Positions 57,109 through 64,000 of a stretch of 64,000 nt of DNA are shown in pieces. Position 1 is the first letter of the stretch. Every line of letters begins with the position of its first letter. Below the pieces are notes generated by a model that was given only the letters and a program-made list of their open reading frames with translations, was not told the origin of the DNA and did no database searches. The stretch comes from Paraburkholderia sp. CNPSo 3274 (lineage in GTDB: Bacteria; Pseudomonadota; Gammaproteobacteria; Burkholderiales; Burkholderiaceae), in the NCBI RefSeq assembly GCF_024206475.1, contig NZ_JAMBPR010000002.1, positions 62,001-126,000 on the forward strand. The letters are read 5' to 3'. Made by a program: the position numbers and the translations under genes.

Positions 57109-58580
57109 GCGCCCTCATCATCATCGCGGCGATGACCTTCGTCGCGCTCTACCTCGGCATGCGCGCCCGCCGCGGGCACGACATGAGTCTCGAGCAGTGG
57201 GCTGTGGGCGGCCGCAGCTTCGGCACCGCGTTCGTGTTCCTGCTGATGGCGGGCGAGATCTACACGACCTTCACGTTCCTCGGCGGCAGCGGCTTCGCCT
57301 ATGGCAAGGGCGCACCCGTCTACTACATTCTTGCTTACGGCACGCTTGCGTACATCCTCTCGTACTGGATGCTGCCGCCCGTGTGGCGCTTCGCCAAGCA
57401 GCACCGACTCGTTTCGCAGCCGCACTTCTTCGCGCGCAAGTATCAGAGCCCAGCGCTCGGCGTGCTGGTGGCATGCGTGGGCGTGCTCGCGCTCGTGCCG
57501 TATCTCGTCCTGCAACTCAAGGGCCTCGGCATCATCGTGACGACCGCCTCCTATGGCGCGATCTCCTCCACGGCGGCGATCTGGATCGGCGCGGCCGTGG
57601 TCACGTGCTACGTGATCGTCTCGGGCGTGCGCGGCTGTGCGTGGAACTCGGTCGTGAAGGACACGATGATTCTCGCCATCGCCGTGTTCCTCGGCGTCTA
57701 CCTGCCGATTCACCACTACGGCAGCCTGAGCGAAATGTTCCGCGCCATCGACGCAGCCAAGCCCGGCTTCCTCACCTTCCCGGCACGCGGCCAGAGCGTG
57801 ACGTGGTTCCAGTCCACCGTGCTGCTCACGGCGCTGGGCTTCTTCATGTGGCCGCACACGTTCATGTCGGTCTATACCGCGAAGAACGAACGCATCTTCC
57901 GCCGCAACGCGATGATCCTGCCGCTCTATCAGCTCATTTTGCTGTTCGTGTTCTTCTGCGGCTTCGCGGCCGTGCTCAAGGTGCCGGGCCTCAAGGGAGG
58001 CGACATCGACCTCTCGCTTTTCCGTCTCGCCCTGCAAACGTTCGATCCGTGGTTCGTGGGCGTGATCGGCGCGGCAGGCGTGCTCACCGCACTCGTGCCC
58101 GGCTCGATGATCCTCACCACGGCTTCCACGCTGCTCGCCAACGACATCTATCGCGGCGGCCTCGCGAAGAGCGCGGACGACGCGAAAGTCGCGAAGCTCG
58201 CGCGCGTTTTCGTGCCGGTGGTCGCGCTCGTGGCGGTCGGCTTCACGCTCAATGGCGGTGACACCATCGTCGCGCTGCTGCTGATGGGCTACAACTTCGT
58301 TACGCAATTGTTCCCGGCGCTGGTGTGCAGCCTTTCCGCGCGCAATCGCGTGACGAAGCAAGGCGCGTTCTGTGGCATCGTGGCGGGCGTGCTCGTGGTG
58401 ATCCTCACAACGCTCACGCATGTGAGCGTGGCGCAGTTGATTCCGTTCGCGCCGGACGCGCTCAAGGACGTCAACATCGGCTTCCTTGCGCTGTTCGTGA
58501 ACGTGATCGTGCTTGCCGTGGTGAGCACGGTGACGCAGCCGCGCACGCATGTGGATCATGAGCACGCGCGGGCGCATTGA
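57105..58580 (+). CDS. Sodium:solute symporter (SSS family, MctP-like)
   Basis: The 491-residue transporter has about thirteen hydrophobic helices. Family patterns include AVGGRSFG, a GSGFAYGKGAPVYYILAYG stretch, LGFFMWPHTFMSVYTAKNE and ALVPGSMILTTASTLLANDIYR. The pairing with DUF3311 is that of the monocarboxylate permeases called MctP. A substrate such as lactate, pyruvate or an amino acid is possible. A strong terminator follows. Confidence 0.93.
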   Translation: MSALIIIAAMTFVALYLGMRARRGHDMSLEQWAVGGRSFGTAFVFLLMAGEIYTTFTFLGGSGFAYGKGAPVYYILAYGTLAYILSYWMLPPVWRFAKQHRLVSQPHFFARKYQSPALGVLVACVGVLALVPYLVLQLKGLGIIVTTASYGAISSTAAIWIGAAVVTCYVIVSGVRGCAWNSVVKDTMILAIAVFLGVYLPIHHYGSLSEMFRAIDAAKPGFLTFPARGQSVTWFQSTVLLTALGFFMWPHTFMSVYTAKNERIFRRNAMILPLYQLILLFVFFCGFAAVLKVPGLKGGDIDLSLFRLALQTFDPWFVGVIGAAGVLTALVPGSMILTTASTLLANDIYRGGLAKSADDAKVAKLARVFVPVVALVAVGFTLNGGDTIVALLLMGYNFVTQLFPALVCSLSARNRVTKQGAFCGIVAGVLVVILTTLTHVSVAQLIPFAPDALKDVNIGFLALFVNVIVLAVVSTVTQPRTHVDHEHARAH

Positions 58581-58603
58581 CATTTCATAACGCGGTAACG
58601 AGG

Positions 58604-58637
58604 CGGCCCAATCGGCGCGATCCGATTGGGCCGTTTT
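58604..58637 (+). terminator. Rho-independent terminator of the symporter gene
   Basis: CGGCCCAATCGG and CCGATTGGGCCG form a perfect 12-bp stem with a CGCGAT loop, followed by TTTT. It also separates the convergent GST gene. Confidence 0.88.
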
Positions 58638-58641
58638 CCAT

Positions 58642-59259
58642 TTACGCAGCCTTGCGCGCTTCGGCTATGCGCTGTGGCGCTTCGGGGCGCGCGTAGAGGC
58701 GATCGAGATACGCCTGCAAGCGCGGGAAGCCGTCCAGCAGTTGCACTTCGTTGGCCCAGTCCATCAGATATACCGTCACGCAGTCGGCGACGGAAAGCCT
58801 GTTGCCGACGATAAACTCGCGTCCTTCGAGGTGCTTCTCGAGCACCGCGGCCATGGTCTTGAAGTCCTCCCGCGCGAGTTCGATATCGGCGGGACTGCGC
58901 TTTTCCGGTGGATAAAGGAACGAGTGCCGCGTGATTCTCCAAAGCGGCTGTTCCAGCTCGGTGACCGCGAACAGGGTCCAGCGATACGCCTGCGCGCGCT
59001 CGTCGAGATCCGTGGGCAATAGCACCTTCTCCGGATATTTATCCGCGAGATACAGCACGATTGCAGCCGACTCGGGAATCACGCGGTCGCCGTCGATCAG
59101 TACGGGCACCTTGCCCGCGGGATTGATGCGCAGGTATTCGGGCCGCCTGTGCTCGCCTTCGAGCAGATTGACCGAGACGAATTCGAAATCGGCGTCGACT
59201 TCCTTGAGGCCCCATAGCGCGCGTTGCGAACGGGTGCCGGCAAAACCGTAGAGTTTCAT
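58642..59259 (-). CDS. Glutathione S-transferase family protein
   Basis: The 205-residue protein has an N-terminal thioredoxin-like domain (MKLYGFAGTRSQRALWGLKE; RINPAGKVPVLIDGDRVIPESAAIVLYLADKYP, with the cis-proline V-P and the E-S glutathione contact) and a helical C-terminal domain. It probably conjugates or reduces electrophiles. ATG 59259 has GGAGG upstream. It lies 13 bp after the YciI-like gene in a two-gene operon under the MarR-type promoter. Confidence 0.92.
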   Translation of the reverse strand: MKLYGFAGTRSQRALWGLKEVDADFEFVSVNLLEGEHRRPEYLRINPAGKVPVLIDGDRVIPESAAIVLYLADKYPEKVLLPTDLDERAQAYRWTLFAVTELEQPLWRITRHSFLYPPEKRSPADIELAREDFKTMAAVLEKHLEGREFIVGNRLSVADCVTVYLMDWANEVQLLDGFPRLQAYLDRLYARPEAPQRIAEARKAA

Positions 59260-59272
59260 GACGCGCCTCCGT

Positions 59273-59638
59273 TCAGGCACCGGGAATCGGTAGAACGGGC
59301 ATCACTTCGACACCCTCGCCCGGAAAAATCGAAAAGTGCGGGTGCCCTTCGAACAGCTTCGCGGCCTCTTCGTGCGATGCGGCACGCAGAACGGTATAGC
59401 CTGTTAGCGCGTTAGACGTATCTGCGATGCCATGCTCGCCAATCGATTTGGTTTTGCCGAGCGGGCCGCCCATATCGACGATCGACGCCTTGTGCTTTTC
59501 GACCCACGCATGCCAGGCCGCAATGCCCTCCTTTTCTTTTGCATGCCGATCCGCTTCGGAAAGCGCCGCCCACCCCTTCATGCGTGCGTTGTCTTTGGTA
59601 CCGAGAAAAACAACGAGAAACAGTTTCTGATCACTCAT
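59273..59638 (-). CDS. YciI-like (YCII-related) protein
   Basis: The 121-residue ferredoxin-like-fold protein has FLVVFLGTK at the start and the family-typical HAWVEKHKASIVDMGGPLG (catalytic-like His/Asp pair) and GYTVLRAASHEEAAKLFEGHP. Function is unproven; relatives may handle chlorinated or small organic compounds. GGAGG precedes ATG 59638. It forms an operon with GST and is divergent from MarR. Confidence 0.87.
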   Translation of the reverse strand: MSDQKLFLVVFLGTKDNARMKGWAALSEADRHAKEKEGIAAWHAWVEKHKASIVDMGGPLGKTKSIGEHGIADTSNALTGYTVLRAASHEEAAKLFEGHPHFSIFPGEGVEVMPVLPIPGA

Positions 59639-59706
59639 GTGTCCTCCAACTGCTGGTCTGGTTGCTGGTCTGAAAACGGAAGCAACGGCATGTCGCCCAT
59701 CCGGCC

Positions 59707-59740
59707 TTGACAGGATAGGTTGATATCAACATAATTGCAA
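59707..59740. promoter_or_regulatory. Interlocked bidirectional promoter with MarR-type palindrome
   Basis: Plus strand: TTGACA (59707-59712), 17 bp, CATAAT (59730-59735). Minus strand: TTGCAA (complement of 59735-59740), 17 bp, TATCCT (complement of 59712-59717). The two promoters occupy the same 34 bp, centred on the perfect 12-bp palindrome GTTGATATCAAC (59719-59730). One dimer there would block both. The plus transcript would start at or next to the MarR ATG. Confidence 0.7.
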
Positions 59741-59741
59741 C

Positions 59742-60188
59742 ATGGCACGCGCAAAGAAACTTCCCTTCGAAACCACGCTATTGGTGCGCGATTGCTGCCT
59801 GTGTCTGCATATGCAGCGGGCGGCACGCAACCTTGCGCGCATTTTCGACGACGTGCTGCGTCCGCTCGAACTCACGAACGGGCAGTTTTCGCTGCTGATG
59901 TCGCTGAACCGGCCGCATCCGCCCGGCATGAAAGACGTGGCGTCGCTGCTGGCCATGGACCGCACGACGCTCACAGCCGCGCTCAAGCCGCTGGAGCGGC
60001 GCGGCCTCGTGGTGATCGAGCAGGACCCGGAAGACAAGCGCAGCCGTTTGCTGAGCCTCACGGACGAGGGGCATCAACTGCTCAACGTGGCGTTTCCGCT
60101 GTGGCAGCAAACGCACGAGGAGATCGAAAAGGAGTTTGCCGAGGGTCAAGTGGATAAGCTGCGTGAGCACTTGCGCGCGCTTTCATAA
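59742..60188 (+). CDS. MarR-family transcriptional regulator
   Basis: The 148-residue winged-helix dimer has LTNGQFSLLMSL at about residue 44, a recognition helix with MKDVASLLAMDRTTLTAALKPLERRGLV and a wing at EQDPEDKRSRLLSLTDEG. Three cysteines cluster in helix 1 (Cys18, Cys19, Cys21: RDCCLCLHMQ), which could allow redox or electrophile sensing. No ribosome-binding site precedes ATG 59742 and the predicted +1 falls on it, so it may be leaderless. It is divergent from YciI-GST, the probable regulon. Confidence 0.93.
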   Translation: MARAKKLPFETTLLVRDCCLCLHMQRAARNLARIFDDVLRPLELTNGQFSLLMSLNRPHPPGMKDVASLLAMDRTTLTAALKPLERRGLVVIEQDPEDKRSRLLSLTDEGHQLLNVAFPLWQQTHEEIEKEFAEGQVDKLREHLRALS

Positions 60189-60190
60189 CC

Positions 60191-60922
60191 CTAGCGCTTC
60201 TGCGCCCCATACAACGTCGAATCCGCAAACCCCTCCGCCGCGAGCACGCGCCCCACGAGAATCAGCGCCGTACGCTCGATATCCGTAGCCAGCACCTTTT
60301 GCGCGATATCCGCGAGCGTGCCCGTTACGCGCTCCTCGTCGGGCCAGCTCGCGCGATAGATCACCGCCACGGGGCAATCCTCGCCATAGTGCGGCAGCAA
60401 TTCTCCGACGATGCGCGCGATATGGCGCACGCCGAGGTGAATCGCGAGCGTCGCTCGATGACGCGCGAGGTCGCCTAACTGCTCGCCTTCGGGCATCGAC
60501 GTTTTCGTGGCGTAGCGCGTGAGAATGAGCGTTTGCGAGATGCCGGGCAGCGTGAGTTCGCTGCCGAGCGCCGCCGCGCATGCAGCGGTCGCGGTCACGC
60601 CAGGCACGACTTCATAAGGAATACCGAGCATACGCAACCGCCGGATCTGCTCGCCGATTGCGCCATAGAGCGACGGGTCGCCCGAATGCACGCGCGCCAC
60701 GTCGAAGCCCTGGACATGCGCGCTTTCGAGCAAAGCGACGATCTCGTCCAGCGTGAGCGGCGCCGTGTCCACGACCTTGTGTGCGCGGTGGCCTTCCAGC
60801 ACGGCGGGCGGCACGAGCGAGCCCGCGTAGAGAATGACGGGGCAACTGCGCACGAGGCGCTGGCCCTTCACGGTGATCAGCTCAGGATCGCCCGGCCCCG
60901 CGCCGATGAAGAAAACTGTCAT
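60191..60922 (-). CDS. cobM: Precorrin-4 C11-methyltransferase
   Basis: The 243-residue SAM-dependent methyltransferase of corrin ring synthesis has the family start [18 protein letters not shown] (residues 3-20), [20 protein letters not shown] and [12 protein letters not shown]. It methylates C11 of precorrin-4 in the aerobic pathway. It is the last gene of the cobL-cobK-cobM run, starting 15 bp after cobK, and is convergent with marR. Confidence 0.96.
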   Translation of the reverse strand: MTVFFIGAGPGDPELITVKGQRLVRSCPVILYAGSLVPPAVLEGHRAHKVVDTAPLTLDEIVALLESAHVQGFDVARVHSGDPSLYGAIGEQIRRLRMLGIPYEVVPGVTATAACAAALGSELTLPGISQTLILTRYATKTSMPEGEQLGDLARHRATLAIHLGVRHIARIVGELLPHYGEDCPVAVIYRASWPDEERVTGTLADIAQKVLATDIERTALILVGRVLAAEGFADSTLYGAQKR

Positions 60923-60936
60923 GCGTTGAAACTCCG

Positions 60937-61662
60937 CTAAATAGGGTTCGCGAGCGCGTCGATTGCCTCTTGGGCTGACGTGAATTCACGTTGCGCGTCC
61001 TGCAGCAGCGGCCGCTGCATCATCACCACTGGCAGCCCCATTGCGCGCGCGACGGCGAGCTTCGCTTCGGTCGCGGCGCCGCCGCTGTTCTTGCTAACCA
61101 CGACGTCGATGCGAGCTTCGGTAAAGAGCGCGCGCTCGCCTTCGACTGTGAACGGCCCGCGCGCGTCGATGATGCGAGCGCGGGCGTGGCCGGGATGCGC
61201 TTCGAGGCAACGGATCGTCCAGTGCTGCCGCTCCGGCACTTCGTTCAGATGCGCAAGCGGCTCGCGCCCGAGCGTGAAGAGCGGGCGCGCGAACGGCACA
61301 ATCGCTTCAACCAGGCCGGCCCAGCCGCTCACCATGCGCCAGTCGTCGCCGGGCTGCGGCTGCCACGGCGCACGCCGCAGCGCCCAGTACGGCACGTGTG
61401 CCGCCGCGCATGCGCGCGCCGCGTTGGCGCTGATCTGCGCCGCATAGGGATGCGTGGCGTCGACAACGAGTGCGATGTTTTCGTCGGCGAGAAAGCGTGC
61501 GAGCCCTTCTGCCCCACCAAAGCCGCCCACACGCACCGCGCAGGCGAGATCGGCGGGCACGCGGCCCAGGCCCGCGAGCGAGTACACGTGCCGCGGGCGG
61601 AGCGTGCGCGCGATCGCCAGCGCGTCGCCGGTGCCGCCGAGCAGCAGGATGCGCGCCGTCAT
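60937..61662 (-). CDS. cobK: Precorrin-6A reductase
   Basis: The 241-residue enzyme has [14 protein letters not shown] at the N-terminus (nucleotide-binding), [13 protein letters not shown] (about 84-96) and a C-terminal [15 protein letters not shown] stretch (about 185-200), all typical of CobK/CbiJ. It reduces precorrin-6A to 6B with NADPH. Its ATG overlaps cobL by 4 bp. A much longer frame open further upstream is not used. Confidence 0.95.
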   Translation of the reverse strand: MTARILLLGGTGDALAIARTLRPRHVYSLAGLGRVPADLACAVRVGGFGGAEGLARFLADENIALVVDATHPYAAQISANAARACAAAHVPYWALRRAPWQPQPGDDWRMVSGWAGLVEAIVPFARPLFTLGREPLAHLNEVPERQHWTIRCLEAHPGHARARIIDARGPFTVEGERALFTEARIDVVVSKNSGGAATEAKLAVARAMGLPVVMMQRPLLQDAQREFTSAQEAIDALANPI

Positions 61663-62885
61663 GGCTTGACGGCCTCGTAAAGCGTGACAGGCAAGGCCTG
61701 ACGCCAGGTATCGAAGCCGCCCAGCGGCTGCGCCTCGCCGATGCCAATGCGCGTGAGCGTGCCGCCGTGCTGCGCGCGCCATGCCACGAGTGTCGCTTCG
61801 CTCTGCAACGTCACCGCGTTCGCGACGAGCCGCCCGCCGCTCGCGAGCGCCGCCCAGCACGCGTCCAGCACGCCGGGTACGGTCACGCCGCCGCCGATGA
61901 ATACCGCGTCGGGCGCGGCGAGTCCTGCGAGCGCTTCGGGCGCGCGGCCCGCAACGAGTTGCAAACCTGGCACACCCAACGCCGCGCGATTGCGCTCGAT
62001 GAAGCGTTGACGCTCGGCGTGCGCCTCGATCGCGATCGCGCGGCAAGCGGTGTGCGAGCGCATCCACTCGATGCCGATCGAGCCGCTGCCCGCGCCCACA
62101 TCCCACAGCAGCGCGCCGGGCGTCGGCGCGAGACGCGCGAGCGTGAGCGCGCGAACGTCGCGCTTCGTGATCTGACCGTCGTGGCGGTAGGCGTCGTCGG
62201 GAAGGCCGGGCGTGAGCGTCCAGCCGCGCGCGAGCGTTTGCGTACGATCGCTTTCGCACTCGAACGCGACCAGATTGAGCGCCGCGGCTTCTTCGACGTG
62301 CCACGCATCGGCGCGGCCTTCGATGCGGCGCTCGAGCGGGCCGCCCAAATGTTCAAGCACGGCAAGACGCGTGGCGCCGAAGCCCGCTTCGGCGAGCAAC
62401 GCTGCAAGCGCCGCGGGCGTGTGCCCATCCGCGCTCAACGCGAGCACGCGCGAGCGCGGGTAGAGGTGGCGGCGCAGCGCATCGAGCGGACGGCCGACGA
62501 GCGAGACCATCGCCGTATCCTGCAGCGCCCACCCCTCACGCGCCGCCGCGAGCGAGAGCGACGACGGCGCGGGCAGCACACGCATTTCACCGGGCGCCAC
62601 GCGGCGCGCGAGCGTCGCGCCCACGCCGAACAGCATGGGGTCGCCGCTCGCGAGCACGCATACGGACACATTCGACTCGCGGTACGCAAGCAGCGCCTCC
62701 ACGCTGAACGGCTGGGGCCACGCTTCGCGCCGCGCACGCACGCGCGAGGGCAGCATCACGAGATGGCGCTCGCCACCTGTCACGATGGCCGCGTCGAACA
62801 GCGCGCGCCGCGCGTCGCGCCCGAGCCCCGCGTAGCCATCGTCGCCTATGCCCACCACCGTCAGCCATGCCTGCGTACCCTGCAT
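61659..62885 (-). CDS. cobL: Precorrin-6Y C5,15-methyltransferase (decarboxylating)
   Basis: The 408-residue fused enzyme has a CbiE-like N-terminal half ([35 protein letters not shown]) and a CbiT-like half with the SAM motif [16 protein letters not shown] (about 256-271). It methylates C5 and C15 and decarboxylates precorrin-6B. ATG 62885 has GGGAGA upstream. No riboswitch precedes it on the minus strand. Confidence 0.96.
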   Translation of the reverse strand: MQGTQAWLTVVGIGDDGYAGLGRDARRALFDAAIVTGGERHLVMLPSRVRARREAWPQPFSVEALLAYRESNVSVCVLASGDPMLFGVGATLARRVAPGEMRVLPAPSSLSLAAAREGWALQDTAMVSLVGRPLDALRRHLYPRSRVLALSADGHTPAALAALLAEAGFGATRLAVLEHLGGPLERRIEGRADAWHVEEAAALNLVAFECESDRTQTLARGWTLTPGLPDDAYRHDGQITKRDVRALTLARLAPTPGALLWDVGAGSGSIGIEWMRSHTACRAIAIEAHAERQRFIERNRAALGVPGLQLVAGRAPEALAGLAAPDAVFIGGGVTVPGVLDACWAALASGGRLVANAVTLQSEATLVAWRAQHGGTLTRIGIGEAQPLGGFDTWRQALPVTLYEAVKP

Positions 62886-62992
62886 TCGTTCTCCCGCCGT
62901 TGCCTGTTTTGTTGCCGGTTTCTCTACACCGCCACGGGCCCGCGGCCCGATCGTGGGGCGGAGCACGCGTGAAAACGGGCATAATACCGTGT

Positions 62993-63146
62993 CCGCCGGC
63001 GCCTTTAAGGCATAGAAGGGAACACAGCAAGCTGTGGCCGCCCCCGCGACTGTAAGCAGCGAGACCGCATCCACCCGAGCCACTGGTGTTTTACCGGGAA
63101 GGCCGATGCGGTCCACGACCTGCGAGCCAGGAGACCTGCCGGCCGA
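62993..63146 (+). promoter_or_regulatory. Cobalamin riboswitch
   Basis: The element has the P1-like GCCGGC pair at both ends (62995-63000 and 63139-63144), GGGAACACAGC early, the central GCCGCCCCCGCGACTGTAAGC conserved block split around 63037-63057, a GCCACTGGTGTTTTACCGGGAAGGC arm (63079-63103), and the B12 box GCCAGGAGACCTGCC (63125-63139). It lies on the plus strand ahead of cobG and should shut it down when adenosylcobalamin is plentiful. Confidence 0.93.
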
Positions 63147-63253
63147 ATGTTCGCGCGAACCCATATCGGGCGGGGTGTACCGATACCGCTGCCGTTTCCC
63201 GCCTCCCTTGCGGGCAGCGCGCCGCTTTAGCGCGATGCTTACCCGGTACTCCC

Positions 63254-64000
63254 TTGAAACACGAAACGAAGCCCGTCTCGCCCGCTGCTGCATTGGCCGT
63301 GCTCCGCCCCTCGGCGTGCCCGGGGCTCGTACGCGTGGTCGCAGCGCGCGACGGCGCCCTGTGCCGCATCCGCCTGCCTGGCGGCGTGCTGAGCGCCGCG
63401 CGTGCGCGCGCCCTCGCCGATGCTGCGTTGACGCATGCGAGCGGCGTGCTCGAACTGACCAATCGCGCGAACCTGCAGATTCGCGGCGTGCGCGCGGGCG
63501 AGGAAGCGGCGTTGAGCGCCACGCTGATCGGCGCAGGCCTCGGCCCCGCTGGCATCGACGTCGCGAGCCCGGTCGAGCGCGCGTGCGCCGCCGACGAATT
63601 GCGCAACGTGATGCTGAGCCCGCTCGCGGGCCTCGACCCTAACGCGTTGTGCGACACGACGGCACTCGCCGCCACGCTCATCGACATGATGCAGCGCGAG
63701 CCGCGTTTCGCCACGCTCTCGCCCAAGTTCGCGCTGCAACTGGACGGCGGCGAACGTGTGGCGATGCTCGAGCATCCGCACGACATCTGGCTCGCCGCGC
63801 TGCCGCATGGCGCAACGGTGCGCTTCGCGGTGGGCCTCGCGGGTTGCCCCACGACGCACCCAATCGGCACGCTCGCTGCCGGGGACGTTTGCGCGTCGAT
63901 GCGCGCGCTGCTGCATGCATTCCTCGATCTCGCCGGTGTGGATGCAACACGCATGCGCGACGTGCTGGCCGCTCACTCGCTCGATGCGCTGCTGCAGCGC
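63254..64000 (+). CDS. cobG: Precorrin-3B synthase (3' end outside window)
   Basis: At least 249 residues of the CobG monooxygenase are visible. [27 protein letters not shown] is the ferredoxin-like half domain of sulfite/nitrite reductase-type proteins, followed by [13 protein letters not shown] and [12 protein letters not shown]; the [4Fe-4S] cysteines lie beyond the edge or near [10 protein letters not shown]. The enzyme oxidises precorrin-3A in the aerobic pathway. The start is uncertain: TTG 63254 is used, and no ATG with a ribosome-binding site fits the frame. It lies directly under the riboswitch. Confidence 0.88.
   Translation, partial: MKHETKPVSPAAALAVLRPSACPGLVRVVAARDGALCRIRLPGGVLSAARARALADAALTHASGVLELTNRANLQIRGVRAGEEAALSATLIGAGLGPAGIDVASPVERACAADELRNVMLSPLAGLDPNALCDTTALAATLIDMMQREPRFATLSPKFALQLDGGERVAMLEHPHDIWLAALPHGATVRFAVGLAGCPTTHPIGTLAAGDVCASMRALLHAFLDLAGVDATRMRDVLAAHSLDALLQR

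Noticed and set aside
57048..58583. A 511-codon minus-strand frame opposite the sodium symporter
   Set aside because: Same shadow effect; histidine/arginine/glutamate-rich with no recognisable family, while the plus strand has a clear symporter.
60937..62304. A 455-residue form of CobK beginning far upstream
   Set aside because: The extra N-terminal part is arginine-rich shadow inside cobL; ATG 61662 begins the family domain and couples to cobL by a 4-bp overlap.

Overview
The window looks like a chromosome segment of a Burkholderiaceae bacterium, most likely Paraburkholderia, Caballeronia or Burkholderia. The evidence is the high GC content, a Burkholderia-type 16-strand porin, an HU-like protein with a lysine/alanine tail, pqiABC, a selenocysteine formate dehydrogenase with its sel genes, and aerobic cobalamin genes under a B12 riboswitch. 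No rRNA, tRNA, CRISPR array, insertion sequence or prophage was recognised.

Bases 1 to about 25,600 read as an accessory catabolic, efflux and envelope segment, visibly less GC-rich than the rest. A minus-strand cluster (8492 down to 1) encodes a two-domain extradiol-type dioxygenase, a fumarylacetoacetate-hydrolase-family enzyme, an acyl-CoA synthetase, a small unknown protein, OmpW, a half-length dioxygenase-like protein, and a large molybdopterin enzyme resembling pyrogallol-phloroglucinol transhydroxylase that runs off the left edge. A divergent TetR regulator follows. Then come pqiABC, a three-gene RND efflux operon and a second, paralogous TetR regulator divergent from it. Both TetR genes are preceded by nearly the same 56-bp module of back-to-back promoters and repeated TGACATT/TTGTCA elements, so aromatic catabolism and efflux appear to share one regulatory design. 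An AI-2E-family transporter, a small protein and a large mechanosensitive channel complete this part.

Bases 25,600 to 35,070 form a formate dehydrogenase and selenocysteine locus on the minus strand: the fdnGHI subunits, with an in-frame UGA and a bSECIS hairpin in fdnG, then fdhE, selA and selB. selC and selD are not seen.

Bases 35,266 to 60,188 hold mostly ordinary housekeeping and metabolic genes: a YihY-family protein, a porin, LysR, an HU-like protein, MocR with a carboxymuconolactone-decarboxylase-family protein, a 5'-truncated POT transporter, an isonitrile-hydratase-like protein, an SLC13 transporter with an Ldh-family dehydrogenase, pobA, periplasmic trehalase, a HAD hydrolase, a glycosyltransferase, a hybrid histidine kinase, a class II amidotransferase, MarC, DUF3311 with an SSS symporter, and a MarR regulator facing a yciI-like/GST pair across an interlocked bidirectional promoter.

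Bases 60,191 to 64,000 carry cobalamin (corrin ring) genes: cobM, cobK and cobL on the minus strand, then a cobalamin riboswitch and the start of cobG on the plus strand.
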